Positions 32,474 to 43,549 of a DNA stretch of 64,000 nt are shown piece by piece. The stretch is from positions 2,296,342 through 2,360,341 of the forward strand of contig JYIP02000007.1 of assembly GCA_001051155.2 (NCBI GenBank). The letters are read 5' to 3'. Origin of the DNA: Chrysoporthe austroafricana. Lineage: Eukaryota > Ascomycota > Sordariomycetes > Diaporthales > Cryphonectriaceae. The notes below the pieces were generated by a model. That model ran no database searches and had not been told where the DNA came from. It saw only the letters and a program-made list of their open reading frames with translations. The number at the start of each line of letters is the position of its first letter. Position 1 is the first letter of the stretch. The translations under genes were made by a program, and so were the position numbers.

Positions 32474-35377
32474 TCATCCCTCATCTTCGATCAAGTCCTT
32501 CTCAAAGAACCCGACGATCCTCCTCGCGGCTTCCATGCCTACCATCGACTCCAGCTCTCGAGCCGACATATTCGCCACCTCACGCACGTTCTCCGTCTCT
32601 AGCGTCAAGTTCCTGATATTCTTGCTCGTGACACCCGGCACATGCATCAGCATCTCCTCGGGCTGCTGATTAAACGGCTGCTCCTCAGCCGCCTGGTCCT
32701 TCTCCAGGCCCGCACGCACCGCGGCGATGGGGTCCGGCTCCTCCTCCTGCGCCTTTAGGCTCTCAAAGATCTCGGCTGTCTGGTAGGGGGATGACGACCA
32801 GATGATGCGCAGCTTTGGGAAGGCGAGGGTGAGCAGCACAAGCTTGGATTGGAGATCCGAGGAGACGTTGGCGGGGTTGACGCTGTTGAGGTTGCCGGAG
32901 AGGTCGGCGAAAGGCTCGAGGGTGAAGGATTTGTTCTGGTCGAACTCGATGAGGAGCATGGGAGATTTGTAGTGCTGAAACATTGTCTCGGCTTGGGTGT
33001 AGAGCCGGCCGTCCCTGAAGGAGGAGATAAGATCGCTGACGGATTTCCGCTCCACGCAGATATTGGGTGAGAGGATGTAGTCGCCCACTGTCAACAGGCA
33101 TGGCACGATGATGATCGAGCGGGCGTGTAGTAGTGATGGCAAGGACGACCTGAACTCTCGAACGTCCACTACAATTCGTGGCGGCTGTGCTGTGGCAGCG
33201 AGACGCCCACCGCCTGCGATTCGAGTATTGACGGTCCTGAGGAAGGCCTCCTGAGGATCTTCAGCTCCGTGTGCGTCGACAGTCAAGACGACGCTCATGC
33301 TCGCGCGCTCCTTGATCAGCTTGGTGAAGGCGTCCTTTTCTCTCCGGACTGTCGACAAGTACCGCTGCTCCTCTACTGATCCGCCGTAGTAAAGGAAGTA
33401 TACCCGCACGTTCCGGTCATTGTGCGACGATCTGTATACCTCCACCCTTCTAATAAACGAGGCATCTGGTTCGTACATGATGATGTACTTTGGCTTGACC
33501 TCCTCGAGGACATGTTCATCCTGGTCACCATCGTATGCATGGATGACTACCAAATCCTGCATATCGTAGAGCTGATAAAAGTCGTCCATGTCCTCTAATG
33601 GATCGGCCTGGCCAATCACGTCGGCCTTCTGTTTCGCGTCTTCTTCTGTGGCTTGAAGTTCTTCCATCAGGCCCGCTACCTCGTTTGCCTTCTCGAAATA
33701 AGGCGTGATGCTGCCATTCTCTGCTCGGCCTAGATTTGTGGCCACAGTGCCGCCGCCTCGTACCCGTCTCCTTTTGTTGGCGGGTGCTCTACCTCCCTTC
33801 TGTAGCCTCGGATCAGATGCTCCTTTCAGAGCGTTCTGATTCTCGGCGAACAGCAATGCGCTGACTTGGGCGAATTCTTTCTTCCATTTCAGGTACTCTC
33901 GGAGTTTGCGGCGCATCATGAACATAGCAGACGGCGGGTCCTCCTCGCCATCTTCATCACCTTCGATGATGATTTTCTTCCGCCGTTGCTCATCCTTGAC
34001 TTTCACATGCATGGTCTGCAGGTAGTCCCTGAGCTGCTTGCAGGTCGCTGTGTCAAAGCACATGATGAGGATTGTCCCGTTCGAGTCATCACGAGCCGGC
34101 GGATCGAAGTACAGATCCCGATCGATCTCCTCCATGACGTCGGCAAGTACTGCCCACTTAGGCTGTTCCTCAAGGACCGGTCGTAGAGAATCAATATCAG
34201 ACTCAGCTCCTGCTTTGTTTGTGCCCCTGTACACCCTCTTCTTCGCTGTCTCAAAGATGGTCTGGGCAGCATCTAGAAACAACCAAGGAGATTGGGTCTG
34301 CCTGGTCGAACCTGGCGCCGGGGAGTGCGCAGCATGGATGGTGTCCAAATTCTGCTGGAACGCAACAGCATCATAGGCAACCACAGCCTGCAGTAGGCCT
34401 CGCAATACAGTGAGGTCACCTACGATCTGCTTCGTCTTCCAACTAACCCTGTGCCAGTTCGGGTCCAGCTGCCGTCTGACCATGACGTCGAAATTCTTGG
34501 TCAGCGCGCTGTCCAGGTTCCAGTCCTCCATATCGAGACCGGTGTTGCCTTTCTTCAGCTCGTGGATGCTGACCTCGACGCACTCCATGACCGCGGCCTG
34601 GATCTCCTTCATGGCGTCCGTCATCGGCACCTCCAGCTCGATGACTTCCGCCTGCCTCCTGCCCTCGAGCGACTTAGCAACCGAGACATGGAAGCGTGGC
34701 CACAAGCTCGCCTTGCGCAGGAAGAGGTTCCGCATCATGGTTGCCAGGGGACTGAATCCCGTTGTGAACGGATCCGGGTTATCCGAGAAGGCTTTCAAGA
34801 AGCCGACCTTGTTCTTCTGCCTGTAGATCCGCAGGATGAAGGCCTCTAAGCTGGTCGCAACAACCCGGTCCGCGTGAAGCACCACCAGGCCGGTGATCTT
34901 CTCCACGTTCAACAAGTTCGTGAGTAGATCGACCACCATAATCCGGCTTGTGATGCTGAAGATGCCACCCGCAGCGTACATCTTCTCCCGCGCGCCGACG
35001 TTGGCGTAATCCGTGTTGACCACCGTCAGGCCGCGCGCGAGCGGCGCCATGCTGACAGCGGCATGCTCGGCCAACGCCTCACCGATCCAGTTGTTCTCGC
35101 GCTCCTCAGCGTTGACGACTACGATGAGGTTGTTGCCGGCGGCGTCGTACGAGTGCAGCAGGTTGGTGACCAGGCGCATGAGCCCGAGGCCGCGCGCCAG
35201 GATGACGAGCTCATCTTCGGAGCGCAATTCTTGGAACAGCGCCTGCTGGTACTCCTGGAGCAACACGACGTTTTAGACCACTGGCCTAAGTCAGGGGGAG
35301 CAGGATCGCGTGGTCGGGAGCTGGCTTACAAGCGGCAGAGAGAGCTTTACGGGCTGCGGGGCATCGTTGGCGGCCAT
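32474..35377 (-). CDS. rad1: DNA repair endonuclease Rad1/XPF (Mus-38 type)
   Basis: Catalytic subunit of the Rad1-Rad10 (XPF-ERCC1) structure-specific nuclease, which cuts 5' of lesions in nucleotide excision repair and acts in interstrand crosslink repair and single-strand annealing; nuclear. Minus-strand exons 35377-35330 (MAANDAPQPVKLSLPL) and 35254-32474 give 942 aa, with a 75-nt intron. The N-terminal half is the degenerate SF2 helicase-like region (LLHSYDAAGNNLIVVVN near 55, LRGLLQAVVAYDA). The nuclease motif ERKSVSDLI begins at 751 (the ERKxxxD metal site), followed by RLYTQAETM. The C-terminal tandem helix-hairpin-helix, used for Rad10 binding, includes MHVPGVTSKNIRNL and MVGMEAARRIVGFF (about 885-930). 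Length matches the family. The first exon is only 16 codons, but the splice restores the conserved LPLEYQQALFQELR. Confidence 0.96.
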
Positions 35378-36307
35378 GATGGGCGCTGGCTACCTGGGGC
35401 GACGTCTTGGACCTCTTCAGAGGCTGAGACCATCGTCTGTAGCCTGGTGACAACCAGTGAGGCCTTGCAGTCACTTCTACCAAGATGGAGACGCGGCTGA
35501 ATAGGTTGGACATGTTAAGAGTCTCAATGATGTCGTCAGAAGCGATCGTCCGCGGAGTACTGGCAGCTGGTCACCAGCTGGGCGCGGCTGCTCATCTCCA
35601 GCAAGTCCCCCGCGCCCCCCCTTCCCCGCCACTGGCCAAAGAAAGAGGATGGATGGAGCTTTTGATTTGTATTTTGTGAGCTGGTCGCCTCGAGTGTCTC
35701 TCTAGGTGCTGCCAAGGATGTTATTAGGGATACTACATATCATATGAGGGTGCTAGAAGGAATGTTTCCATCACACAGCTGTACGCTTGCCTAAACACCG
35801 CTAAGGTGAGGCAACCGACTGACGCAAGCCGAAACGACCGGTGCTTGGCCTCGGGCGTTTCCACCTGGCTTCTAGCCCTCTCGAGTGTTCTAGCTGCCGT
35901 CCGAAACAAGTTGAAAGACAGTACGTACTGCGTACTGGATAGTAGCTCGTGGTGGCTGCTGGGCCATGGTCGGTCGGATGTAGGCGTGATGGTGTTAGTG
36001 TCGGTTGAACGACGACGTCATTTGCATGTGCCTGCGAGATCACTTGAGCAACTGACGAGGCCGTAATCTGGGGCGCAGTCTGGACGGGTCTCTAGCATTT
36101 GTGTATAAGACGGCTCGACACCCCTCCTGGAGACTTTTAGTTCACTCACAGATACTTTTTCTTATTTTTTTTTTCTCACTCCACCAAGGAAACACTTTCC
36201 GATCTTTAGCATATCGTATGTTGCTCGCGTTCTGCGTCTCCTGAAACGCTGATCCGGATCCTGACCTCTACGTAGACATACACACACCTACCTACCAGCC
36301 TTCCAAG
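35378..36307. promoter_or_regulatory. Divergent promoter region, rad1 and small hydrophilic protein
   Basis: This 930-base region lies between two divergent starts. On the plus side a TATAAGA (36104-36110) sits about 200 bases before the ATG at 36308, followed by a T/C-rich tract (36153-36180) typical of fungal transcription starts. No repair-related or other factor site was identified. Confidence 0.45.
36104..36110 (+). promoter_or_regulatory. TATA-box-like element
   Basis: TATAAGA lies upstream of a pyrimidine tract and 198 bases before the start codon at 36308. Spacing would suit a transcription start near 36140-36200. This is a motif match only. Confidence 0.35.
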
Positions 36308-36580
36308 ATGGCCGACAAGAACCAGCAAGAGAAGGAATTTTCCATCCAGGTGAGACACCTCGATGTCCTGGCTACTAGATTCGCCCTGCTGACGACTGCC
36401 TTGCAGCCCATTGATGATGCCAACAAGGACCAGGACAAGGGCTTCATCGACGCCGTCAAGGCCAAGGTCGCTCCGTACGTCGCGGCTCCTGGCCCGGCCC
36501 AGTCACACGACCTCAACCAGATCCCCCAGGAGGGTACGAAGGAGGAGCGTCTGGCTAAGGCTAAGGAGTTGAACAAATAG
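36308..36580 (+). CDS. Small hydrophilic protein, 71 aa, unrecognised
   Basis: Exons 36308-36349 and 36407-36580 are joined across a 57-nt intron (GTGAGA...TTGCAG, with CTGAC branch sequence). The intron contains no stop and is in phase, so the unspliced frame is 90 codons. The spliced product starts MADKNQQEKEFSIQ and continues PIDDANKDQDKGFIDAVKAK. It is highly charged (Lys/Asp/Glu) with one probable helix near 22-38, a Pro/Ala-rich centre and a charged C-terminal helix. It has no signal peptide or membrane segment. The TATA-like box and pyrimidine-rich leader suggest strong expression, as in small stress or growth-phase proteins; that is inference. The family is not recognised. Confidence 0.7.
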   Translation: MADKNQQEKEFSIQVRHLDVLATRFALLTTALQPIDDANKDQDKGFIDAVKAKVAPYVAAPGPAQSHDLNQIPQEGTKEERLAKAKELNK

Positions 36581-37912
36581 ATGCCTAGCCGGTGAGCCGG
36601 CGGTGGGGCGGGGAGCCGGAAGCAGAGTCAGTCCAGGGCCGCTGGGCTCCAATCCTTCTGGAAGATACCTAGACAACCCCGATCCAGAATTGAATGACTT
36701 GACGAGATGAGACATGGACCTGTTTGCTGTGTGGATGTACTCGGGTCTCCGGACCCACAAGACAGCTCGCCCATGACGTCTTGTCGACACATCTCGTGTT
36801 CGCTGCCTCTGGTGTGGGAAATTTGGAATGTCCAGATATATTTACGACCTTGAACTGCCTTCGCACCCAGAGGCACCCAGCTGTTCCTGAAAAAAAAAAA
36901 AAAAGAAAAAAAAAACATACTCCAGGCGGGTGATCTAGAAAAGGAAATCGGCGTTGCTATCTGTGTAAGGTGTGTGAGGAGGATGTCGGTCCGGTGCCTC
37001 TTGAAACAACCAGATGAGCTGTGCTGCGCTGTGCTGTGCTGAAGATGAAGCTGACCCTGGCAGCTGGTGCTGTAATCCGTACCCACGCTCCAGTTCTGCC
37101 CCGCCGCTTAGCATTTGAACCCTACCCGCTGGCAGCCGCTGTCGCAGATTAGCATCTTCATAACTATCATCTCGAGACCCCATCCTGCTTCCTCTACCGA
37201 GCTATCCGGCCCAGCAGCTATTCCTCAATCGGGTTCACTCGTCACTCTTTTAGCACCCGGTGTTGAGCGTCTAGAGGGGCAAAATAAAGAAAGACCCCAA
37301 TTCGGCAGCCGACCTGGCCGGTAGTCGCCCTAGAGAGCGTGTTCGGCTGCGCTGCGCCTCGCCTAGCGGAAAGGCCCGTCCGTCCCAGCGGCCTGGCCTG
37401 CCTGCCTGCCTTGCCTGAGCAGAGGACTCGGCCCATCTCTGCCCAATCCCGACCATCACCACCACACCGACACCGCGCGTACAGCCAGACCCAGCACCGC
37501 CAGCCAGTAAGCAATCCCTCCAACGTCGCCCCAATTCCCTTCCAAGGCCACTGCGACGCATCCAAGTGGGCAAGTCATACCAGCAGTATTACCGCCAAGC
37601 CAAGCCACGCCTCGCCGTCGCTGGGAGCGTCATGTCACAGCGCGGACAGATTCACCACACGCGACACACGCACACTACGTTTCCTGCCGCACAGGAGGTG
37701 ACAGCGCACCTCGCCTCTCGCATATAACCTGCTCACCTGATGAAGCCCTAGGTTCTGTCGCCGAGATAGTCAAGGCAGCTGGCTGGGAGGACACACAACC
37801 CCCCTCCCCCCCTCCGACTTCCGCTCGATACTCGACGACTACCAACACCACCACCACCGATCGTCACTGATCCTCTACTCGATCGACGGTCCCGGCGCCG
37901 ACCCCGAACACG
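36581..37912. other. Intergenic region upstream of las17
   Basis: An A-rich run lies at 36889-36916. The later part (37430-37910) is C/A-rich and pyrimidine-rich and probably includes the las17 promoter and 5' leader. No gene was supported; overlapping frames on both strands around 37240-37700 are shadows of biased composition. Confidence 0.45.
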
Positions 37913-39895
37913 ATGCCGTCTATCCTCAACGATGCCGACAAGGACATCGTCAAGCGCTTCGTCCCGAAACAGAGCAACAAGATCCAGGCTGTAGCGGTGG
38001 CACGGCTCTACGTTGCGCACCCGAACCCCTCGAAATGGACCTATACGGGCCTGCAAGGAGCCGTGGTGCTCGCCAACGATCTCGTCGGGAACACCTACTG
38101 GGTGAAGATGGTTGACATATCGGTGAGTCGAGCAGGCCTGTCACGAGTCGGGGGAGCCGTTACAGAAGCTAAACACAACTTTACACAGCCGGCCATGCGC
38201 GGAGTCATATGGGACCAGGAGATATTCGACTCGTGGAGCTACAACCAAGACCGGACCTTCTTCCATTCCTTCGAGCTAGAGGACTGTATGGCGGGCCTCT
38301 CCTTCGTGGACGAGAAGGAGGCGAGGCAGTTCAAGAAGAAGATGGACGAGCGGGAGAAGAATGCCAGCAAAGCAACCAAGGCGACCCCCTTCGGAGGAAC
38401 AGCGCCCGGCGCAGGCGGTGGGGGGCACAAACACGGCTTGTTAGGCGGCATCTTCGGAGGACATAGGCACTCCTCTGCGCCGGCGCCCACGCCGCCCGAG
38501 TCTCCTCGCAACAACGGTCCCATGAGCCCCCTTGGCAGGTCATCTTCTGGCCGGGCCAACGGGTCCAGCCGGAGCTCGCCCTCGCAGTTTGCCGTCCTGG
38601 AGGCTTTTGACCCCGAGTGGCGGGAACACTTTGGCGACGATCTAAAGGCGAAAGGCCTGACGGACGACTTCATTATGGACAACCAGGCCTTCATCGTTGA
38701 TTTCCTGAAGCAGGAACAGGCTCAGACGAAACACTCAGCACCTCCGCCGCCTCCGCCGCCGGTCAATGGAGCAGGATCTAGGGCGCCCCCTCCACCCCCA
38801 GCATCTCGAAGAGGCGCCGCCGCACCACCACCGCCTCCCGCACCAAGGAGGTCTGGAAAGACTGACTCACCGGTCGCTGAGCGTGAGCCCTCGCCACCAA
38901 GGCCTAAGTTCCACGTACCTCCACCGCTGCCCGATGCTGGGAAACTCGCGCATACTGAGCCTGCGCGGCACGCATCCACCGCCGGACCTCCCCCGCCTCC
39001 ACGACCGCCGAAGACGCCCGTCGAGGAGCCGAAAGAGCCCGGACAGAAGTTCGGCGTCCCTCCTCCATTCACGGGACAGAGGAGCGTTCCACCGCCGCCG
39101 CCGAGTCGTGGTCCTGTTCCTCCTCCGCCCCCATCAAGAGACACGGCGATCGCAGCTCCTAGCCCTGCTCCGCCACTGCCTCCCAAGGCGCCCGCTGCGG
39201 CTGCACCTCCCTTACCCCCGTCGACAACACGACCGCCCAGCTTGCCGTCTAGAGGACCGGCGCCCCCACCACTGCCATCCTCTGGCGCCCCACCCGCGCC
39301 CCCTCTACCTGGATCTTCCGCGCCACCGCCGCCTCCTCTGCCGTCAAGCAGCGCCCCGCCACCTCCTCCTTTGCCGGGCTCCAGCGCCCCCCCTCCGCCC
39401 CCCCCTCCGCCGCCAGCAGGTGGTATTCCACCTCCACCACCACTGCCACCAGCAGGGGCTGGCATTCCTCCGCCCCCGGGCCCGCCTCCTCCACCGAATC
39501 GCGACTCTGGGTATGCTTCGGGCGTGCCGGCCGCGGCTCTCCCCAGCGCAGACTCTGGCCGCTCAGCGATGCTGGCAGGCATCCAGAATGCTGGTGGTAT
39601 CGGGTCACTGAAGAAGGTCGACAGGAGCCAGATCCGCGACAGAAGTTCTGCTCAGGTTGGTGGTGGCAGCGATACAGGGCCCCATGGGAGCGGCTTGCCG
39701 CCTGCTGGTATCACCCCTGGTGGCGGCAATGATATGGCTTCCGCCTTGGCCTCGGCTCTGGCTGCCAGAAAGAATAAGGTCAGCCATAGTGGTAAGTAGC
39801 CCATCCGTCAGGCGATGGCTCCCAGTGTCCGCGCGTGTTGGATAATACTAACTGTTCTCTAGATGACGAGGGTGATGACGACGAGTGGGATTAGA
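37913..39895 (+). CDS. las17: WASP/Las17 actin nucleation-promoting factor
   Basis: Activator of the Arp2/3 complex at cortical actin patches, needed for endocytosis and polarised growth. Exons 37913-38122, 38189-39791 and 39864-39895 give 614 aa; intron 1 (66 nt) is stop-free and in phase. The WH1/EVH1 domain (about 1-125) is seen in VARLYVAHPNPSKWTYTGLQ, WDQEIFDSWSYNQDRTFFHSFE and the GLSFVDEKEARQF helix. A basic/His/Gly linker follows, then a very long polyproline region (about 245-515) for SH3 and profilin partners. A WH2 actin-binding segment lies around GRSAMLAGIQNAGGIGSLKK (527-546). The third exon supplies only DDEGDDDEWD, the acidic tail with the conserved Trp that contacts Arp2/3; without that splice the protein would lack it. 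Confidence 0.95.
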
Positions 39896-40712
39896 CAACA
39901 GCGGACTGTAGCAGGGACTGGAGGCGGAGACGGTGTGAATTTGATACGAGCAAGTCCGTCTTGGATCAGAAGTGTACATAGGGTTCTTGATGCCTGTTCA
40001 TACGTAACTGGCAGTCGCTTTCTGTTAGGGTGTAGGGGTTGGCCGTACGACTCTTTTTGGTGAAGGATGGCGCACTCGTGATGGGCCGGGTAGGGCGTTC
40101 GAGGTTCTAGAACAACTACAGCCGATACCAGCCCCACAGTATGAGTGAGTCTTCGGTCAGGTGGCCTCGTAACTGGAGCCCAGACACAACACAATACAGA
40201 ATGTTTACAGCAAGTTGACACTCGTTACGGTCTACCAAGGTCTCGTGGATTGTGCAGACTGATCCTTCCGTGCCAGCCCTTCTTTGGTATCCGCTTGATC
40301 ACACTGATTCCGCCAGACGGAGACGAGCTTGGAAAGAAACCACCACCCCCTGGAGAGGAGACCAGAGAATGATATCATCTATGTGGCAATGAAAAGCTTG
40401 TTTTTCCACCGGCACAGGACGTCCCTCCCATCCCAGCCGTCCACCAACTGTCGAGGAACCCCAGAACCCATCTCCGCGGAGGAGGTTCGAGGTTTGAGAG
40501 AGAAGACAGTCTTCTTGCACCTTCCTTCGCCGTCACCGTGCGTCCGTCTACCTGCTCGACCGCCCTGTAACCCCCCCCCCCGGACGCAGTCTCGGCCGGC
40601 TCCCGACAAGGACCACGGGTGCACGCACGACCCTGGGTATATACCAACGCCGGATGGGCCCGAGAGGGGCGGAAAGGGGTGAAGGGGCCGGCACACCGCC
40701 AGGGGTGACAGC
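39896..40712. other. Convergent intergenic region, las17 and tif11
   Basis: Contains the two 3' UTRs by position. A C run lies at 40570-40580. No coding region was supported. Confidence 0.45.
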
Positions 40713-41457
40713 CTAGATGTCATCAATCTCGATCTCCTTGCCGCCGGCGCCGCCCTCGTCGCCGCTGTCCGAGTCGCGGTCCTCGTCGAACTCGAAGGCG
40801 CAGTCGCCATCCTCGCCGCCGCCGAAGGTGTCGGTCTCGTTGATCTTGGCGGTCTCGGGAAGCTCGCCGTAGGCCTTGAGGGAGCGGGCCTCGTCGGCCG
40901 TGTACTTGAGGCTGTCGAGAATGCACCAAGCGTCAGAAACCGCGTCCTCCGCATCCTCTGGTACGAGTACAAGGTGAAGAGAGGGGGGAGGGGAAGTTGT
41001 AAACGTACATGACATCACCCTTATCGTCTTGATAGTCACGCAGCGATAGCAGGATGATGTCGCCCTGGTTGATCCAGACCTTCTTGCGAAGCTTGCCGCG
41101 GATGTTGCCGAGCCTGCGCGTGCCGTCGAAGCACTGCGCCTCGAGACGACCGTTGCTGTTACCGCCGGAAAGCCTCGAGTTAGCCGGGCGTTCTACCTGT
41201 TTGTTGTGCCGCCTGCGTCCCCGTGCGCTGCACGCAGCTCATCGCCGCCGCGGAGCGGTTCGGGATAGGGGGAAAGAGGAGGGGGAAAAAGAACATCTCG
41301 CGTGCGGAGGCGTAGAGGAAACAGCGTACCCGAGCATCTTCACGACCTGCGCATACTCCTGGCCGTCCTCCTTGAAGGTGAGCTCACGCTTCTCGTTGTC
41401 GTTCTCGTTCTTGCCACGCCTGCGGTTCTTTCCTCCCTTTCCCTTGTTCTTAGGCAT
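40713..41457 (-). CDS. tif11: Translation initiation factor eIF1A
   Basis: Binds the 40S A-site region, promotes ternary-complex recruitment and scanning, and helps subunit joining. Minus-strand exons 41457-41330, 41155-41009 and 40911-40713 give 157 aa; introns are 174 and 97 nt. The basic N-terminus [20 protein letters not shown] is the eIF1A N-terminal tail. The OB-fold follows ([58 protein letters not shown]), then the helical [18 protein letters not shown] segment. The acidic C-terminal tail ends in the family signature DIDDI-type sequence (here EIEIDDI) used to contact eIF5B. Each splice join restores the conserved sequence exactly. It is divergent from the gene at 42168. Confidence 0.97.
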
Positions 41458-42167
41458 CGTGGCTGTCTATGTAGGTCGTCGTCTGGATAGGGGTGTCGGG
41501 AACAGTGGACGTCGAGGTCGGCAGGTAGGCCTTTTTGTTTCTCTCTCGTGTTGTGGTGGTGATAAAACCAATGAGTTAGGTGCCAAGTGGGCTGGTGAGG
41601 CAGGAGGCGGCGAGGATGATTCTGGGGGCGGTGGGTTTGTGCTGGCGGGGTTACTTTTGTGCTTGTGGGCTAGTTGGATCTGGTGGCGGGGCGAGTTCCT
41701 GGACGCTAAACAATACTTCTAGTTGCAAACAAGTCGCTTTCCCCGCTCTATGTGCACAACATCCGGTACCAAGTTAGTGCATCTGATCAGTAAATCACAC
41801 CTCGTTAGGGAAGGACCTGGAATCTTGCAAATATAAAGTGGGGCATGTTGCTTACTTGCAACTGAGAGTAGAGTTAGCCACAGAAGTCAGTCAGTCATAC
41901 TTGGTGGGGCCGCCGCTGGGTAAAAATAGCGGGCTGTCTGGAACCGTCTGTCCAAGAATCACACACAATCCCTCTAGCCAGAAGATGTCGTCCTCGCCCC
42001 ATCCACCTCGACGAACTCCGAGATCCGCCCTGCGAACCGAGTGACTCGGCATTTTGGGCAACATCCTGCGCACTAGACAAGACCTGCGTCCTGCAGGAGT
42101 CTAGAGGAGGGGATTTCCTAGGACCCGTTCTCAAGATGAAATGATCTGATCGAGCGCCCCGACCAAG
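41458..42167. promoter_or_regulatory. Divergent promoter region, tif11 and basic protein gene
   Basis: This 710-base region lies between two divergent start codons and holds both promoters by position. No defined motif was identified. The minus-strand frame at 41895-42902 is a shadow that runs into the downstream gene. Confidence 0.4.
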
Positions 42168-43079
42168 ATGTTTCGATGCTTCCTCCGGCCTAGGAAGAAA
42201 GCATCCGGGTCGGCAGGATGGCTCCCCCTGCTCGCTGGCTCCGGCAGCCGGGGCATCAAGCTGTCCAAGTTCGGCCCTGTCCCCGTAGACAGGCACCTGG
42301 ACAGCCAGATTCCCAAGAGCGTCATGTACTTCGCGCCCTTCACCGCGCAGGGTAGAGAGCAGCTCGTACGGCTCCGCTCGCACGGCATCGGCATCTACAC
42401 GGAGATGAAGGCCGTGGGCCACCTGGACTGGAAGGGCATCCAGGTCAAGACGGCCCCGCGGCACGTGGTGCACGCCCACGACCTGCGCTACTTCACTGAG
42501 GTCGGGCACGCCTTCGCGGAATCGATCATCAGGCGGCTCGTGGCTGACCACGAGAAGCCGCTCTGGGCCGTCACGTCGCCCAGGGGCGATGGAAACCGGC
42601 CGATCGTCCGGGGGAAGGCGAAGTACCGCCTCAACGTGGCGCTGAGGCAGGCGCTCCGGAACGCGGGTTACGATATGGACGGGCGGAGGCTGTCTGCGGA
42701 GGACCTGCAGAAGCAGGCCGACTTCTTGGGACGGCCGGTCGTCCGGGAGCCCGCACGAAGGGATATTGCGGAGCTGTTCGGCACGTTCGAGGTGCTGGCG
42801 CGGGATTCCAAGATCGTGCACCAGATCCCATTTGCGGATCTGCGAAGGCACTGCGAGAGGATTGTCCGGCATCTGGAGGAGGAGCTGGGAAAGACCCCGC
42901 ATGGTCGCTCAGTAGATGTTCACAGCAATGCTAGGCCTCGACCGCAGCATCAGCCACAACAGAGGCGGCCGCCTCGTGGAGGCAATCAGGGCAAGTTCAA
43001 CGAAAAGTCAGGGCCCGGCGAGCAGAAGAGACAGAGGAACCCACGACCACGGGACGGCAGTGACCGACGGAGGACGTAA
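42168..43079 (+). CDS. Unrecognised basic protein, possibly mitochondrial
   Basis: Uninterrupted 303-aa frame with a favourable start context (CAAGATG). The N-terminus MFRCFLRPRKKASG is Arg/Lys-rich and lacks acidic residues until about 40, which would suit a mitochondrial presequence (inference). The core, about 45-245, has regular alternation of hydrophobic and charged residues, with FAPFTAQGREQLVRLRSHGI, KTAPRHVVHAHDLRYFTEVG and KAKYRLNVALRQALRNAGYD. The C-terminal ~55 residues are Arg/Gln/Pro/Gly-rich and probably disordered, a composition common in RNA-associated proteins. I recognise no family or catalytic motif. GC-rich codon use matches the neighbouring housekeeping genes, supporting a real gene. 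Confidence 0.7.
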   Translation: MFRCFLRPRKKASGSAGWLPLLAGSGSRGIKLSKFGPVPVDRHLDSQIPKSVMYFAPFTAQGREQLVRLRSHGIGIYTEMKAVGHLDWKGIQVKTAPRHVVHAHDLRYFTEVGHAFAESIIRRLVADHEKPLWAVTSPRGDGNRPIVRGKAKYRLNVALRQALRNAGYDMDGRRLSAEDLQKQADFLGRPVVREPARRDIAELFGTFEVLARDSKIVHQIPFADLRRHCERIVRHLEEELGKTPHGRSVDVHSNARPRPQHQPQQRRPPRGGNQGKFNEKSGPGEQKRQRNPRPRDGSDRRRT

Positions 43080-43549
43080 GGGGAAAAGGAAAAATTGCTT
43101 CTATACGCTTGGAAGGCATGGCTTCTAGTGCGCTGTCTGAGCATCCTGGTTCATCACAGGGGAATGAATGGCCATGTCAGGGTTGGGTGGATGAGGGGGG
43201 AAAGTATGCAGCCTGTTCAGAGATACCCATGCATAGACTCGGTGTCTCTCAAATGAGATGACACAAAAGCAACCAACGTGACTTGTCCAAATCCGCTGGC
43301 TCTTGGTGTGAGAAAGGCCAAGTCCATTTCGCATCCCTTTGTGGTGGCCATTGGGTGGCTTACGTAACGAATGTGGTGGCCATCTGGTGCCTGGTTTCAC
43401 GAGCCAGAAGCCGGGCAGCTTCCAGCTTTAGCTGTCCTCAAGGCCACTTTACGTCTCATCCGCGCCGCCCACCACCAACGCCGTCTCTGCAATACCGATC
43501 GCGCAACTGGATTGTCAGGAAGCTTGCGACTGGAAGAAACGTGGAAAAA
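43080..43549. other. Intergenic region upstream of chs5
   Basis: A 470-base spacer between two plus-strand genes that should hold the chs5 promoter. Nothing else was recognised. Confidence 0.45.

Noticed and set aside
38722..39582. 286-codon minus-strand Gly-rich frame
   Set aside because: It is the antisense of the polyproline region of las17 and consists almost only of Gly/Ala/Ser runs.
41895..42902. 335-codon minus-strand frame
   Set aside because: It overlaps the plus-strand gene at 42168-43079, which has better composition and start context; this frame shows no domain.
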